Shown here: positions 18,421-30,700 of the stretch, in pieces
Layout: the number at the start of each line of letters is the position of its first letter
How positions within the stretch are numbered: the first letter of the stretch is position 1
NCBI GenBank assembly: GCA_017643585.1
Contig: JAEPND010000014.1
Location: 2,270-63,782, forward strand
Reading direction: 5' to 3'
DNA length: 61,513 bases
Source of the DNA: Maricaulis sp.
GTDB lineage: Bacteria; Pseudomonadota; Alphaproteobacteria; Caulobacterales; Maricaulaceae
The notes under the pieces: generated by a model
What the model was told of the DNA's origin: nothing
Database searches by the model: none
The model's input: the letters and a program-made list of their open reading frames with translations, nothing else
Program-made: the position numbers and the translations under genes

Positions 18421-18515
18421 TCGTCGGTACGGGCGCCGGTAATCCCAATCCTGTCACAACCCGAAGCTGACAACACGCCGTTCGGGGCGGCGTGATCTAA
18501 TTCGGGATATCAATC

Positions 18516-20606
18516 GTGAAACTCTTCAAGCAGACGGTTTCCGTCGGCCTCGCGGCACTTCTCCTGTCGAGCACAGCGCTCGCGCAAACCAGCACCCAGG
18601 ATGGGGCGGTGCTGGTCTATGAGCCCGCCTATTTCGACGCCTTCAATCCGATCACCGCACTGGACATGGTCAACCAGGTGCCGGGCTTTTCGATTGATAA
18701 TGGCCAGCACGTGCGCGGTCTTGCGGACACCTTTGCCAACGTCCTGGTGGACGGTGAGCGGCAGAGTACGAAGTCTGAAAGCATTCACGACATTCTCGGA
18801 CGGATCCCGATCGCCAATATCGAACGCATCGAGCTGGTACGCGAAGCCGTCGCCGGGGTCGACATGCGCGGTCAGACGCGGGTGGTGAATGTAGTTCTGC
18901 GCGAGGAGCAGTCCAGCCGTTCCACGACCGCCTCTGTTGGAGGCATTTACTGGGTGGGCAGTGGTCGTCTGACCCCGACTGCGTCCGTCTCAACCACCTG
19001 GGAACGCGGCGATACGAGAATTACCCTGGCGGGAGGCCTCGAAACCAATGCTGCGCCCCTGCCGCGCGATGAATGGCTGTTTGACGCTGCCGGTAACCTG
19101 CTGGAGAGCCGCGATGAACAAACCTCTCGCGATCTGGTGATGCCGCGTCTGAGCGGTTCGGTGAACACGACATTCGACAATGGGTCACGTCTGAACGTCT
19201 CGCTTTCCGCGAACCAGCACGACTCCCAATCGCTCGACACCTCGGTGGTCGTCGACGCACTCGGCGATGACCTGCGCACAGAGATCTTCACGTCCGAGTT
19301 CGAGGATACAAGCTGGGAAGGCACGCTGACGTACGAACATCCGTTCGGTGAGAATGTGTCAGGCCAGCTGGTCTTGCTGAACCAGCAAAGCGAATCCTCC
19401 TCGGCCGATGAATTCCTGCGTGCCACCGCGAGTGGCAATCGCAATACCACATTCTTCGACAATGAGGTCGAGAGCGGTGAACGCGCAGTGCGAGGAACGC
19501 TGACCTGGGAAATGAATGAGCGGCATTCGTTCGAATTCGGAGCGGAGGGCGCGTTCAACTATCTGGAAAACAGCCTTCTCATCTCGGTCGCAGCAGGGTC
19601 GACACAGCCAACGCAATTGCCGGTGTCCAACACGCGAGTCGAGGAAGAGCGCGCAGAGCTGTTCGCGTCTCATGTCTGGCGCCCGGTCGACAATGTCACG
19701 GTTGAGTCCGGTTTCCGACTGGAGCGATCCACCATTTCCCAGTCCGGTGACGCCTCACGCGAACGCAGTTTCGACTACCCCAAACCGTCCATCACCCTGA
19801 CCTGGAATGCGGATGAGGACACGCAATGGGTCTTCGGTCTCGAGCGTGAGGTCGGACAGTTGTCGTTTGGCGCATTCGCAAGTTCCATCAATCCGACCGA
19901 CGATGTCATTCTGATCGGAAACCCGGAGCTGGAGCCTGAGAAGACCTGGCGTGCATCCGCCATGTGGGAACGCCGATGGAATGGCGAGGGCTTCTTCCGC
20001 GTGAGCCTGACGCATGAAGAAGTCGAGGACGTTCGTGACGCACAGCCAGTGACCGTCGTCACCGATAACAGCGTCAACCCGCCGCTGACCACCACGTTCG
20101 ACGCGCCCGGCAATATCGGAGATGGCCGTCGCACCTATCTGCAGGCCGAAACCGCAATCCCGCTCGACGATTACGGTATGGGCGACAGTCGCCTCAACCT
20201 GGCGCTCTTCCTGCGTGACACGGAAGTCACCGATCCGACCACCGGTGAATCCCGCCGTTTCCAGGGTAATGAAGACTGGCGTTTCTCCGCCAATTTCCGT
20301 CAGAACCTGACAGAGCATAATCTGTCCTGGGGCTGGAGTGGCATGGTTCTGGGTGACGAGGACCTTCATCGTTTCGACGAGATTTATCTCTTCAGCCGTG
20401 AACCGCGTTTCGACCTCTGGGTGGAAACCACAGCCTTCTTTGACGCCACCGTGCGCCTGTCCTGGCAGGATTTGAATGCCCAGGTGAATGAACGCGAGCG
20501 TCGCTTCTATTCCGATGCGCGCGATGTGGGCACGCTGGAAGCTGTTGAAATCCGTGAACAGGATCTGGGTGGTTTCGTCGTGCTGACCGCTCGAAAAACC
20601 TTCTGA
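18516..20606 (+). CDS. TonB-dependent outer-membrane receptor
   Basis: 696 residues, starting at GTG 18516. The signal peptide runs MKLFKQ to TALA (1-23). A plug domain (about 35-140) carries ALDMVNQVPGFSIDNG, the VLVDGERQ turn, and IERIELVREAVAGVDMRGQTRVVNVVL. A 22-strand beta-barrel of alternating aromatic/polar strands follows and ends with Phe (VLTARKTF), the outer-membrane sorting signal. The barrel is short for the family. It imports a siderophore, sugar or peptide through TonB-ExbBD. The divergently oriented downstream neighbour is a DPP-IV-like peptidase, so a peptide substrate is conceivable but speculative. The ribosome site is weak. Confidence 0.85.
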   Translation: MKLFKQTVSVGLAALLLSSTALAQTSTQDGAVLVYEPAYFDAFNPITALDMVNQVPGFSIDNGQHVRGLADTFANVLVDGERQSTKSESIHDILGRIPIANIERIELVREAVAGVDMRGQTRVVNVVLREEQSSRSTTASVGGIYWVGSGRLTPTASVSTTWERGDTRITLAGGLETNAAPLPRDEWLFDAAGNLLESRDEQTSRDLVMPRLSGSVNTTFDNGSRLNVSLSANQHDSQSLDTSVVVDALGDDLRTEIFTSEFEDTSWEGTLTYEHPFGENVSGQLVLLNQQSESSSADEFLRATASGNRNTTFFDNEVESGERAVRGTLTWEMNERHSFEFGAEGAFNYLENSLLISVAAGSTQPTQLPVSNTRVEEERAELFASHVWRPVDNVTVESGFRLERSTISQSGDASRERSFDYPKPSITLTWNADEDTQWVFGLEREVGQLSFGAFASSINPTDDVILIGNPELEPEKTWRASAMWERRWNGEGFFRVSLTHEEVEDVRDAQPVTVVTDNSVNPPLTTTFDAPGNIGDGRRTYLQAETAIPLDDYGMGDSRLNLALFLRDTEVTDPTTGESRRFQGNEDWRFSANFRQNLTEHNLSWGWSGMVLGDEDLHRFDEIYLFSREPRFDLWVETTAFFDATVRLSWQDLNAQVNERERRFYSDARDVGTLEAVEIREQDLGGFVVLTARKTF

Positions 20607-20636
20607 TCCTGCACCCCACCTGGGATTGGAACGGAG

Positions 20637-20664
20637 AAGGTCGGCCCTCAGTAGGGCCGGCCTT
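20637..20664. terminator. Bidirectional terminator between TonB receptor and DPP-IV-like genes
   Basis: AAGGTCGGCCCT pairs with AGGGCCGGCCTT around CAGT, a 12-bp stem with one G-T pair, lying between two convergent genes. T-rich sequence follows on the plus strand (CCTTTGCTGTG). Confidence 0.75.
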
Positions 20665-20672
20665 TGCTGTGT

Positions 20673-22916
20673 CTATTGCTCGTCCTTCAGGTGGCGGTCG
20701 AAGAACTCGAAGATATCGGTCCACATGTGCACCGAGCGATCTTCGCCGCGAACGCCGTGTCGCTGACCCGGATAGGTCATCATCTCGAAGTCCGCGCGGC
20801 GTTGCTGCAGCTCGCCATACAGGCGGACGGAGTTGGCAAAGATGACATTGTCATCGGCCATGCCGTGGATCAGGAAGAGCGGCGTTTCATAGCCGTCCAG
20901 GTGTGCGAATACGGAAGACTGTTCATAGCCTTCGAAATTGGCATCGGGATGATCCATGTAGCGCTCGGTATAGGCGGTTTCATAGAGCGTCCAGTCGGTG
21001 ACCGGAGCGCCGGAGACACCGGCCGCGTACTCGCCCGGCGCCTGCAACGTGGTCATCAGCGTCATGTAGCCGCCATAGGACCAGCCCCAGATGCCGATAT
21101 TCTCGGCGTCCACATAAGGCAGGCTCTTGAGGTAGTCGAGGCCGACCAGCTGGTCTTCCACTTCCACAGAACCCATGCGGCGCTGCAGGTGACCCTCGAA
21201 GTCGCGACCGCGATTCCACGAGCCGCGATTGTCGATGGTGAAATAGATATAGCCACGCTGTGCGAACAACTGGGCGCGGGTGCCCTGCCAGCCGCGATGA
21301 ACGACCTGGGCGTGAGGGCCGCCATAGAGGTATTGCACGACCGGGTATTCACGGTTCGGATCGAAATCGGTCGGCAGATACATCTGGTAGTGAAGCGTGG
21401 TGCCATCGGCCGCCTCGAGCGTCCCGTATTGCGGATGGATGTGCGCTTCGGCGAACTCGAAATAGGGGTGTCCCTCGACCAGGGCGTTTTCCTCGATCCA
21501 GCGAATGCGTTCGCCATCATTGGAATAAAGCCCTGTCTGAGGCGGCGTTGATGGATTGGAGTAACTGCCGATGAAAGTGGTCGCGCCGGCATTGAAGGAA
21601 CCGCTCCAGCGACCTTCGCCTTCGGTGATCGCGGTCGGTTGCGCCGATCCGTCCAGCGGCACGACAAACAGGTGCCGGTCCAGCGGGCTGTCCATCCAGC
21701 CGGTGAAATAGACGAGACCGTTTTCCTGGTCGACGGTATTGATGCTGCCAACCACCCATCCCCCGGAGGTGACCTGTGTGATCAGGCTGCCATCGGCAGC
21801 GCGGTGCTGGATGTGGCGGAAACCACCGGGCGTGTCCTCCGAGGTCCACAGAACCGATCCATCGTCCAGAGCCCGGAAGTCATTGGTCAGGTTGATCCAG
21901 ATGTCCGTGCTCTCCATCAACCAGGTGTCAGACGCACCGGTCGCCGGATTGACGGCTCTGATGTCCAGATTGCGCTGCATGCGGTCCAGCACCTGGACGT
22001 ATGCCGTCTGGCTGTCGCGCGACCAGTTTACGCGCGCCAGGTAGTAGTCACTGGTGTCCGCGAGATCGACACGGGAGAAATTCCCGCTTTCAAGATCAAA
22101 TATATAGAGATCGACATTCGCATTGGCGGTTCCGGCGCGAGGGTAGCGCTGGTCCACGACGCGCGCGGAGCCATCGGCGTCGATTTCCATGCGCTCGATA
22201 TTCTCGACCGGGCTTTCATCCACCCGGGCCACAGCCATGTAGCGCTCGTCGGGAGACCACCAGTAACCGGTGTAGCGGCTCAGCTCTTCCTGCGAGACAA
22301 ACTCGGCCATGCCCCAGGAAATCAGCCCCCCGCCTTCGCGAGTGATGGCCCGCTCGCGACCCGTTTCCAGGTCCGTGATGAAGAGGTTCTGGTCACGAAT
22401 AAAGGAGACGTAATTACCCTGCGGAGAGATGCGGGCATCGGTCTCGTATTCCGGTGTTTCCATGACGCGGCGTGCATCGCCGCTTTCGATATCGACATGG
22501 AAGACATCGCCATCCAGCGGCACCAGGATGGCATCGCCCTGGCTGTCCCACTGATAGCGGACAATACCGGAGGAGGAGATGCGCGCGCGTTCACGCAGCT
22601 GGCGCTCGGCCTCGGTCAGTTCCCGTTCCTCTTCCACGAGGACGCGGCTGTCGACCAGCATGTAAGGCTCGCCGCCATCGATATTCATGGCCCAAAGGTC
22701 CAGCACCCGCTGGTCGTCCTCCTTGGCCCGCAGGAAGGTCACGCGCGTGCCATCCGGCGAGAAGCGCAGCGAACGCGGGCTGGGGCCGGTCAGGGACGGG
22801 CTGGCATAGGCGCGTTCGATCGACAGGGCCGGTTCCGGCGCAGCGACGTCCTGCGGCTGGCAGGCCGCAAGGGCGGTCGTGGCCACAAGGCCAAGCCCCA
22901 ACAGGCGAAACTTCAT
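20673..22916 (-). CDS. Dipeptidyl-peptidase IV-like S9 family lipoprotein
   Basis: 747 residues from ATG 22916. The signal peptide ends in a lipobox (LAAC, Cys19), so it is a membrane-anchored periplasmic enzyme. A beta-propeller (about 50-480) includes the DPP-IV signature WGMAEFVSQEELSR followed by TGYWWSPDE, whose paired glutamates bind the substrate amino terminus. The alpha/beta-hydrolase domain has nucleophile Ser613 in GWSYGGYM, the acidic residue in HGMADDNV, and His720 in GQRHGV. It cleaves X-Pro or X-Ala dipeptides. An in-frame start 35 codons upstream lacks a signal peptide and was rejected. Confidence 0.92.
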   Translation of the reverse strand: MKFRLLGLGLVATTALAACQPQDVAAPEPALSIERAYASPSLTGPSPRSLRFSPDGTRVTFLRAKEDDQRVLDLWAMNIDGGEPYMLVDSRVLVEEERELTEAERQLRERARISSSGIVRYQWDSQGDAILVPLDGDVFHVDIESGDARRVMETPEYETDARISPQGNYVSFIRDQNLFITDLETGRERAITREGGGLISWGMAEFVSQEELSRYTGYWWSPDERYMAVARVDESPVENIERMEIDADGSARVVDQRYPRAGTANANVDLYIFDLESGNFSRVDLADTSDYYLARVNWSRDSQTAYVQVLDRMQRNLDIRAVNPATGASDTWLMESTDIWINLTNDFRALDDGSVLWTSEDTPGGFRHIQHRAADGSLITQVTSGGWVVGSINTVDQENGLVYFTGWMDSPLDRHLFVVPLDGSAQPTAITEGEGRWSGSFNAGATTFIGSYSNPSTPPQTGLYSNDGERIRWIEENALVEGHPYFEFAEAHIHPQYGTLEAADGTTLHYQMYLPTDFDPNREYPVVQYLYGGPHAQVVHRGWQGTRAQLFAQRGYIYFTIDNRGSWNRGRDFEGHLQRRMGSVEVEDQLVGLDYLKSLPYVDAENIGIWGWSYGGYMTLMTTLQAPGEYAAGVSGAPVTDWTLYETAYTERYMDHPDANFEGYEQSSVFAHLDGYETPLFLIHGMADDNVIFANSVRLYGELQQRRADFEMMTYPGQRHGVRGEDRSVHMWTDIFEFFDRHLKDEQ

Positions 22917-23085
22917 TTCAGACTCTCCCCAAGAATACGTCGGGCGTAGTTGTATCCAGAATGCACCCCAGGGGCCAGCGCCGTGCTGCGGCCTGGCGAT
23001 GAGCGCGATGGCATTGCCCAAAGGCGCGCACTCGGTTACACGGAGCGACCTTGAGTTTCCCCTGACAAGAAGAGACGACGCGCCG

Positions 23086-24753
<1,668 letters not shown>

Positions 24754-24773
24754 CGGATTTCACACCGGAAACG

Positions 24774-24802
24774 AAAAGGGCGCCGCGTGGCGCCCTTTTT
24801 TG
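24774..24802. terminator. Bidirectional terminator between ettA and dadA
   Basis: AAAAGGGCGCC, loop GCGT, then GGCGCCCTTTTTT: a perfect GC stem followed by six T on the plus strand and a matching A-run for the minus direction. It sits between two convergent genes. Confidence 0.92.
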
Positions 24803-24806
24803 ATTC

Positions 24807-26072
24807 CTAAATCCGATCCGCCGCGTAGGGCGCCGGATCGATCGCCGGTTCCTTGTCCGCGATCATGTCGGCCAGCAGGGCGCCTGAGCCCATGGCCTGG
24901 GTCCAACCCAGATGGCCGTGCCCGGTCGACAGCCACAGGCCCTTGGCGCGGGTCTCGCCGATGAAGGGTTTGCCGTCGGCACTCATCGGGCGCAGGCCGG
25001 CCCAGGGTTTGACTTCCCCGTCCAGGACCCGCGGTGCGATCTCCGGGTACAGTCCGGACAGGAGAAGTTTGAGGTTCTCGATGCGCTCCTCGCGCAATTC
25101 CATGTCCTCACCCGCGATCTCGGCTGTGCCGGCCACGCGAAGTCGATCGCCCAGCGGCGTCACGATCGCATGCATCGCATCATCCACGACCGGCAGGCCG
25201 GGACGTTCATTGAGGCCACTCATATCCATGGTCAGGGAGTATCCCTTCACCGGCCGCACGGGCAGGTGAAGGCCCAGCGGGGTCATCAGCTTCCAGCTGG
25301 CATGCCCCGAGGCGAGCACAACGGCATCGACCTCGATCTCTTCGTCTTCGGTATAGACACCGATGATCTCGCCGGCGCGGTCCATCAGGCCCGTCACGCG
25401 GGTGTTCCACTCGAAGGCGACCCCGGCCACTTCGGCCTTGCGCGCGAGGGCGCAGGTGAAGGCGTTGGCGTCGCCGGACTCGTCCATCGGGTAGAGAACA
25501 GCACCGGCGATCCGATCCTTGATCGGCGCGAGCTGCGGTTCCAGCGCAATCGTTTCCTCACAGGACAATGGCTTGTATTCCAGCCCCTCATCCTTGAGCA
25601 GATCAGCGGCGGCAATGGCCGCCTGCAAGCGGGCGTCGCTCTGGAAAACCTTCAGGGTCCCGGCCTGGATGTTGTCGAACGCGATGTCCAGTTCGTCCCG
25701 CGTGTTCTGGGTCAGGCCCAGCGAGTATCGCGAAAGGGCGAAATTGGCTTTCGACGCTGCCAGGTGGCGCGTGTGCGTGGAGTTGCGCAGGAAACGCAGC
25801 CCCCAGCTGATCAGGCCGGGCAGGGGGGCTAGCCGCAGTTTCATCGCGGCATGCGGATCAAACAGCGACTTGATCAGATCCCAGTGCACGCCGGGCGCAT
25901 TCCACGGCTCGGGCTCGGACGGTGTCAGGGCGCCGGCATTGGCAAAACTGGTCTCCAGGGCCGGGCCTTCGCGGGCATCCAGCACGCTGACATTCATGCC
26001 CCGCTTGTGCAGCTCCCAGGCTGCGGCAATGCCGGCGAGGCCGGCGCCAATGACGAGCACATCCTTGCGCAC
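24807..26072 (-). CDS. dadA: D-amino-acid dehydrogenase (DadA-like FAD oxidoreductase)
   Basis: 421 residues from GTG 26072, with GGAG nine bases upstream. A longer open frame to 26561 is only antisense to the ArsR gene. The Rossmann FAD motif VLVIGAGLAGIAAAWEL is at the N terminus; the DAO domain follows, with ETSFANAGAL, PVRPVKGYSLTM and the C-terminal KPWAGLRPMSADGKPFIGE plus LSTGHGHLGWTQAMGSG. It oxidises D-amino acids (chiefly D-Ala) to keto acids and feeds electrons to the respiratory chain. It is divergent from an ArsR-methyltransferase regulator with 99 bp between starts, which may control it. Confidence 0.88.
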   Translation of the reverse strand: MRKDVLVIGAGLAGIAAAWELHKRGMNVSVLDAREGPALETSFANAGALTPSEPEPWNAPGVHWDLIKSLFDPHAAMKLRLAPLPGLISWGLRFLRNSTHTRHLAASKANFALSRYSLGLTQNTRDELDIAFDNIQAGTLKVFQSDARLQAAIAAADLLKDEGLEYKPLSCEETIALEPQLAPIKDRIAGAVLYPMDESGDANAFTCALARKAEVAGVAFEWNTRVTGLMDRAGEIIGVYTEDEEIEVDAVVLASGHASWKLMTPLGLHLPVRPVKGYSLTMDMSGLNERPGLPVVDDAMHAIVTPLGDRLRVAGTAEIAGEDMELREERIENLKLLLSGLYPEIAPRVLDGEVKPWAGLRPMSADGKPFIGETRAKGLWLSTGHGHLGWTQAMGSGALLADMIADKEPAIDPAPYAADRI

Positions 26073-26171
26073 TTTGGAAAGCTCCAGAATCCTGAATACA
26101 TACTGGTGTTTGAACTTCGCAACGATGCGGATAAAAGCAAGACTTATTGCACACCTGAGGACAGGTTTTTC

Positions 26172-27119
26172 ATGGACGGTCTCGTCGCCCAGCTTAAGGC
26201 TCTGGCCGAGCCCACCCGTTTGCGGGTGGTGGTCATGCTTGCGCGTGGTGAGCTGACCGTGTCCGAACTGGTCAATATCCTCGGGCAAAGCCAGCCGCGT
26301 GTGAGCCGTCACCTCAAGCTCTTGACCGATGCCGGCCTGGCCGAGCGCCTGCCCGAAGGTGCCTATGTCTTCTATCGCCTGACCGACAGCGGTGGCGGGA
26401 GACGACTGGCCGAGCTGGTCAATGACATGGTGCCGGCCGGTGATCCGATCATCGCGCGGGATATCTCCCGGCTGGAGCGCACAAAGGAAGCGCGGGCCGA
26501 GGCCGCTCAAGCCTATTTCGAGAGTGTCGCGGATGACTGGGATCGGATCCGCAAACTCCATCTCTCAGATGACGAAGTCGAGCGCGAGATGCGTCAGCTT
26601 GCCGGCGAGGGGCCGTTCGATCTGATGATCGATGTCGGAGTTGGCACCGGGCGTGTGCTCGAACTCTTCGCGGATCGCGTCAAGCGCGGCATCGGTATCG
26701 ACATCAATCACTCCATGCTCAATGTGGCACGCTCCAATCTGGAGAATGCCGGGCTGAGCAATTGCTCCGTGCGTCATGCCGATGTCGGCGCTCTACCGTT
26801 CGAAGAGGGGGCGGCGGATCTGGTGACTGTGCACCAGGTTTTGCACTATCTCGACGACCCGGCCCTGGCGGTGGCTGAGTGTGGCCGGGTCCTGCGGCCG
26901 GGCGGGCGCTTGCTGATCGTGGATTTTGCTCCTCACCAGCTGGAAACCCTGCGCGAGGAACAGCATCACCGGCGGCTCGGTTTTTCCGACGAGGAAATGG
27001 GCGAAATCATTGAGCGGGCAGGTCTGAAACTGGCCCAGCAGGTCGAGCTGCACCCCATGGACAAGGACAACCAGCTGACCATGAAGATCTGGACAGCGGA
27101 GGCGCAGGTCAGCGACTGA
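26172..27119 (+). CDS. ArsR-family regulator fused to a SAM methyltransferase domain
   Basis: 315 residues. The N-terminal 90 residues form an ArsR winged helix (LAEPTRLRVVVML, GELTVSELVNILGQSQPRVSRHLKLLTDAGLAE), with no cysteine metal-binding motif in helix 3. Residues about 115-310 form a class I methyltransferase with motif I DVGVGTG (154-160), GIDINHSML, and LRPGGRLLIVDFAPH. Such fusions in proteobacteria include regulators of the S-adenosylmethionine/homocysteine cycle (SahR-like), where the methyltransferase domain senses SAH or SAM. No met gene lies next to it here; dadA is divergent. TGAGGACAGG precedes ATG 26172. Confidence 0.85.
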   Translation: MDGLVAQLKALAEPTRLRVVVMLARGELTVSELVNILGQSQPRVSRHLKLLTDAGLAERLPEGAYVFYRLTDSGGGRRLAELVNDMVPAGDPIIARDISRLERTKEARAEAAQAYFESVADDWDRIRKLHLSDDEVEREMRQLAGEGPFDLMIDVGVGTGRVLELFADRVKRGIGIDINHSMLNVARSNLENAGLSNCSVRHADVGALPFEEGAADLVTVHQVLHYLDDPALAVAECGRVLRPGGRLLIVDFAPHQLETLREEQHHRRLGFSDEEMGEIIERAGLKLAQQVELHPMDKDNQLTMKIWTAEAQVSD

Positions 27120-27137
27120 CCCGCGCCCCCGAACTGA

Positions 27138-27656
27138 TTAATCCGCAGTCGGAATAATGACGCGATCCACGACGTGGATGATGCCATTGCTGGTGCGGAT
27201 GTCGGCCTGCACGACCTGGGCATTGCCCACGCGCACACCATCGGTCGCGTCGATCAGGACTGTGGAGCCCTCAACCGTCTCAACAGCCAGGATCTGGCCG
27301 GACAGCTGGTCCGCCGTGATGGCACCCGGCACGACGTGATAGGTCAGGATATCGATCAGCTCGTGGCGGTTTTCCGGGCGGAGCAGACGGTCGACTTCAC
27401 CGTGCGGCAGGCCGGCGAAGGCTGAATCGAGCGGTGCGAACACCGTGAACGGGCCATCACCCTTCAGCGTATCAACGAGACCGGCGGTCTGGACAGCTGC
27501 CACCAGCGTGTTGAACTGGCCGGCATTCACTGCGGTGTCGACGATATCGGCACGCATGGTGGTGTGGGCATTGTAGTTACGCTTGGCGTCGTCTCCGGCC
27601 AGGGCGGGAGCGGCGAACAGGGATGCAGCAATCGCTGCGCAAGTAACAAGACGCAT
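27138..27656 (-). CDS. Fasciclin-domain secreted protein
   Basis: 172 residues from ATG 27656, with AGGAGGAAAGAC immediately before it. The signal peptide ends ALA (about residue 21). One FAS1 domain fills the rest: [19 protein letters not shown], the [15 protein letters not shown] motif, LTYHVVPG, and the C-terminal [14 protein letters not shown]. Such proteins act in adhesion or as periplasmic/extracellular matrix proteins. It stands alone and converges with the ArsR-methyltransferase gene. Confidence 0.92.
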   Translation of the reverse strand: MRLVTCAAIAASLFAAPALAGDDAKRNYNAHTTMRADIVDTAVNAGQFNTLVAAVQTAGLVDTLKGDGPFTVFAPLDSAFAGLPHGEVDRLLRPENRHELIDILTYHVVPGAITADQLSGQILAVETVEGSTVLIDATDGVRVGNAQVVQADIRTSNGIIHVVDRVIIPTAD

Positions 27657-27790
27657 GTCTTTCCTCCTGAGATCAGGTCTGTGTGCGAGGGCGGGCAGAG
27701 GCCTCTGCCGCACCCGTCCGGGGGCGTCTCATCGATGTGACAGGAAGATCTACGTTCCGTTCGTCGGATTGGATGATTTCTTGCGTCGTT

Positions 27791-30700
27791 TTAATGATCT
27801 AGACAATTCAGGCCGCCGCCGCCCGGAGTCTCGATCTCGATCTGATCACCCCGCTCGACATCCACGCTGAAGAGCCCGCCGAGCGTCTCGATCGTCCCGT
27901 CTGCGAGGATCCGTCGTTGCAGACCAGACCGGGCATGACCGGCGCCATTGAGGCCGAAGGGCTGCTCGTGGCGCCGGGAGGACAGCAGGGACACCGTCAT
28001 CGGTTCCAGGAAGGTCAGTCGCCGACAGCTTCCATCACCACCGGTAGCGTCACCAGCGCCACCGGATCCCGGGCGGACCCGGTGGTGCTCGACGCGAACC
28101 GGGAAGCGTTGCTCTAGCACTTCCGGATCGGTCATGCGTGAATTGGTCATGTGGGTGTGGATCGCGTTTTCACCCGGAAAGGGGTGGCCGTCATGCCCGA
28201 TGCCGGCGCCAGCGCCCCCGCAAATGGTTTCGTAATACTGGTGGCGATCATTGCCGAAGGTGAGGTTGTTCATGCTGCCCTGGCTCGCGGCGAGGCGGCC
28301 GGTGGCTGCGAACAAGGCATCGACGACCAACTGGCTGGTTTCCACATTGCCGGCGACCACGGCAGCTGGCGGCCGGGGATTGAGCAGGCAACCCTCGGGA
28401 ATGACCAGCTGGATCGGGATGAGACAGCCCTCATTGAGGGGGATGCTGTCGCCGACAAGACAGCGAAAGACATACAGCACTGCCGCCCGCGCTACCGATG
28501 CCGGCGCATTGAAATTGCTCTCACGCTGGGCAGAGGTACCGGAGAAATCCACCCGGGCCGAGCGGGTCTCGTGATCGACGTCGATACGGACGCGGATTTC
28601 CGCGCCATCGTCGAGGCGGACACAGGCGGTGCCGCTGTCGAGCGCGCTGATGACCCGGCGGACGGATCGTTCGGCATTGTCCTGCACATGTTTCATGTAG
28701 GCCGAGACAACATCGAGACCGTTATCGGCGATGAGGCGGTGCAGCTCCTCTGCGCCCCGTGCGCAGGCCGCCAGCTGGGCTTTGAGGTCCGCGATATTCT
28801 GCTCGGGATTGCGCGCCGGATAGCGCCCGCTTTCCAGGACGTCTCGCACAACAGGGGTGAGGAATTTTCCCTTGTACACGATCCGGACATTACGGAACTG
28901 GACCCCTTCTTCCTCGATGTGCGTGGAAAAGGGAGGCATCGAGCCGGGGGCGATACCGCCGACATCGGCATGGTGGCCGCGCGAGGCGACATAAAAGAGC
29001 CGCTGGCCTGTCTGCTCGTCATGGACGGGGGTGACAATGGTGATGTCGGGCAGATGGGTGCCCCCGTCATATGGCGCGTTGACGGCCACCGCATCACCCG
29101 GTCCCAGATCGGGGTGCGCCCGGGCGGCCGCTTGCACCGAGGCTGACATCGACCCGAGATGAACCGGCATGTGCGGCGCGTTCGCGACGAGACCGCCATC
29201 GGCATCGAAAACGGCACAGGAGAAATCCAATCGCTCCTTGATGTTAACCGAGTGGGCAGTGCGTTCCAGCGCAACGCCCATCTGTTCGGCCACACTCATG
29301 AACCGCTTGTTGAACAGTTCCAGCCGGACCGGGTCGAGCGCGGTGTCGCCCGAGAGGGTTCGGGTGTGCCCGGCGTGTTCGAGGATGAGCATCCCCGTCA
29401 TGTCACGGCGCGCCGTCCATCCCGGTTCCAGGACGATGGTTGAATTGGCATCCAGCAGCAGCCCAGGGCCTTCGATCCGGGTTTCCGGTCCAATATCCTC
29501 CAGCGCATGGACCGGCACCTGTTGGGTCGAGTCATCCAGATGCATCGGCGCGTGTGCCCGCGCATTGGCGTTCGGGCCCTCGGGAAAGCGCTCTGCGTCA
29601 AGCCTGGCTGAAGCGGGCGTGGCTGAAACCTCCACGGTCACGGACTGGACGACCAGCTCGCCGTCGGGCCGGAAGCCGAACAGGCGCGTATGTGCCGCAT
29701 CGAACTCGGTCTTCATCGCGTCGAGGTCTGCGAGCGTGACGGGCAGGGCACTGTCCGAACCGGCAATGTGGATATGCAGCAAGACGCTGCGTTTCATGTC
29801 ATCCGCACCGATCCCGGACCGTGACAGGGCGGCACTGGCGTCGGCGACCAGGTGTTCCACCGCGTCACTCACAGGCTCCAGCGCCTGTGCCAGGGGGCGG
29901 CCAATCGCCGCTTGTCGGGTTTCGACCAGATCTGCTAGGCCGATACCCAGCGCGCTGAGCAGGCTCGCCTGCGGGTGCAAAAGGACAGTCTGGATACCAA
30001 GGGCTTCAGCAACCCGGCAGGCATGCTGGCCACCGGCTCCACCAAACGCCGAAAGCGCATAGGCAGAAGGATTGACACCCTGCCCGATGGAAATCTGCTT
30101 GATGGCCTGGGCCATGCTCTCGACTGCAACGGCCAGAAAACCCTCGGCTGCAGCTTCGGCACTGGGCAGGCCCATGGACTGGGCCAGGGTCTGAAGACGT
30201 GCCCGGCTGGCATCGACATCCAGCGGACCATCGCTGTTCGGACCAAAGACATGGGGGAACCAGTCCGGTTGAATACGCCCCAGGACCACATTGGCATCGG
30301 TGACTGCAGCCGGCCCTCCGCGTCCATAGGCAGCCGGGCCGGGCATGGCGCCGGCGCTTTCCGGACCAACGCGAGCCCGTTCGCCATCGAAATGCAGGAT
30401 AGAGCCGCCTCCGGCAGCAACCGTGTGAACCGCCATCATCGGCGCGCGAAGGCGCTGATCGGCCACAACCGTGTCCTGGACGCGTTCGAAACGTTCGCCG
30501 TCGAAGCGGGACACATCGGTCGAAGTGCCGCCCATGTCGAAGCCAATGACTTTTGGATACCCGGCCGCCAGACCGGTCTTGGCCATGCCCACAACGCCGC
30601 CGGCGGGACCAGACAGGACGGCATCACGCGCATGAAAACTGTCTGCTGCAGTCAGCCCGCCGGAGGACTGCATGAAATAAAGCGGCGTCTCGTTTAGGCC

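Noticed and set aside
21639-22949. 436-codon plus-strand frame antisense to the DPP-IV-like gene
   Set aside because: Antisense shadow of a well-supported gene.
26073-26561. N-terminal 163-residue extension of DadA
   Set aside because: It is the antisense of the ArsR HTH region; the FAD motif and ribosome site place the start at 26072.
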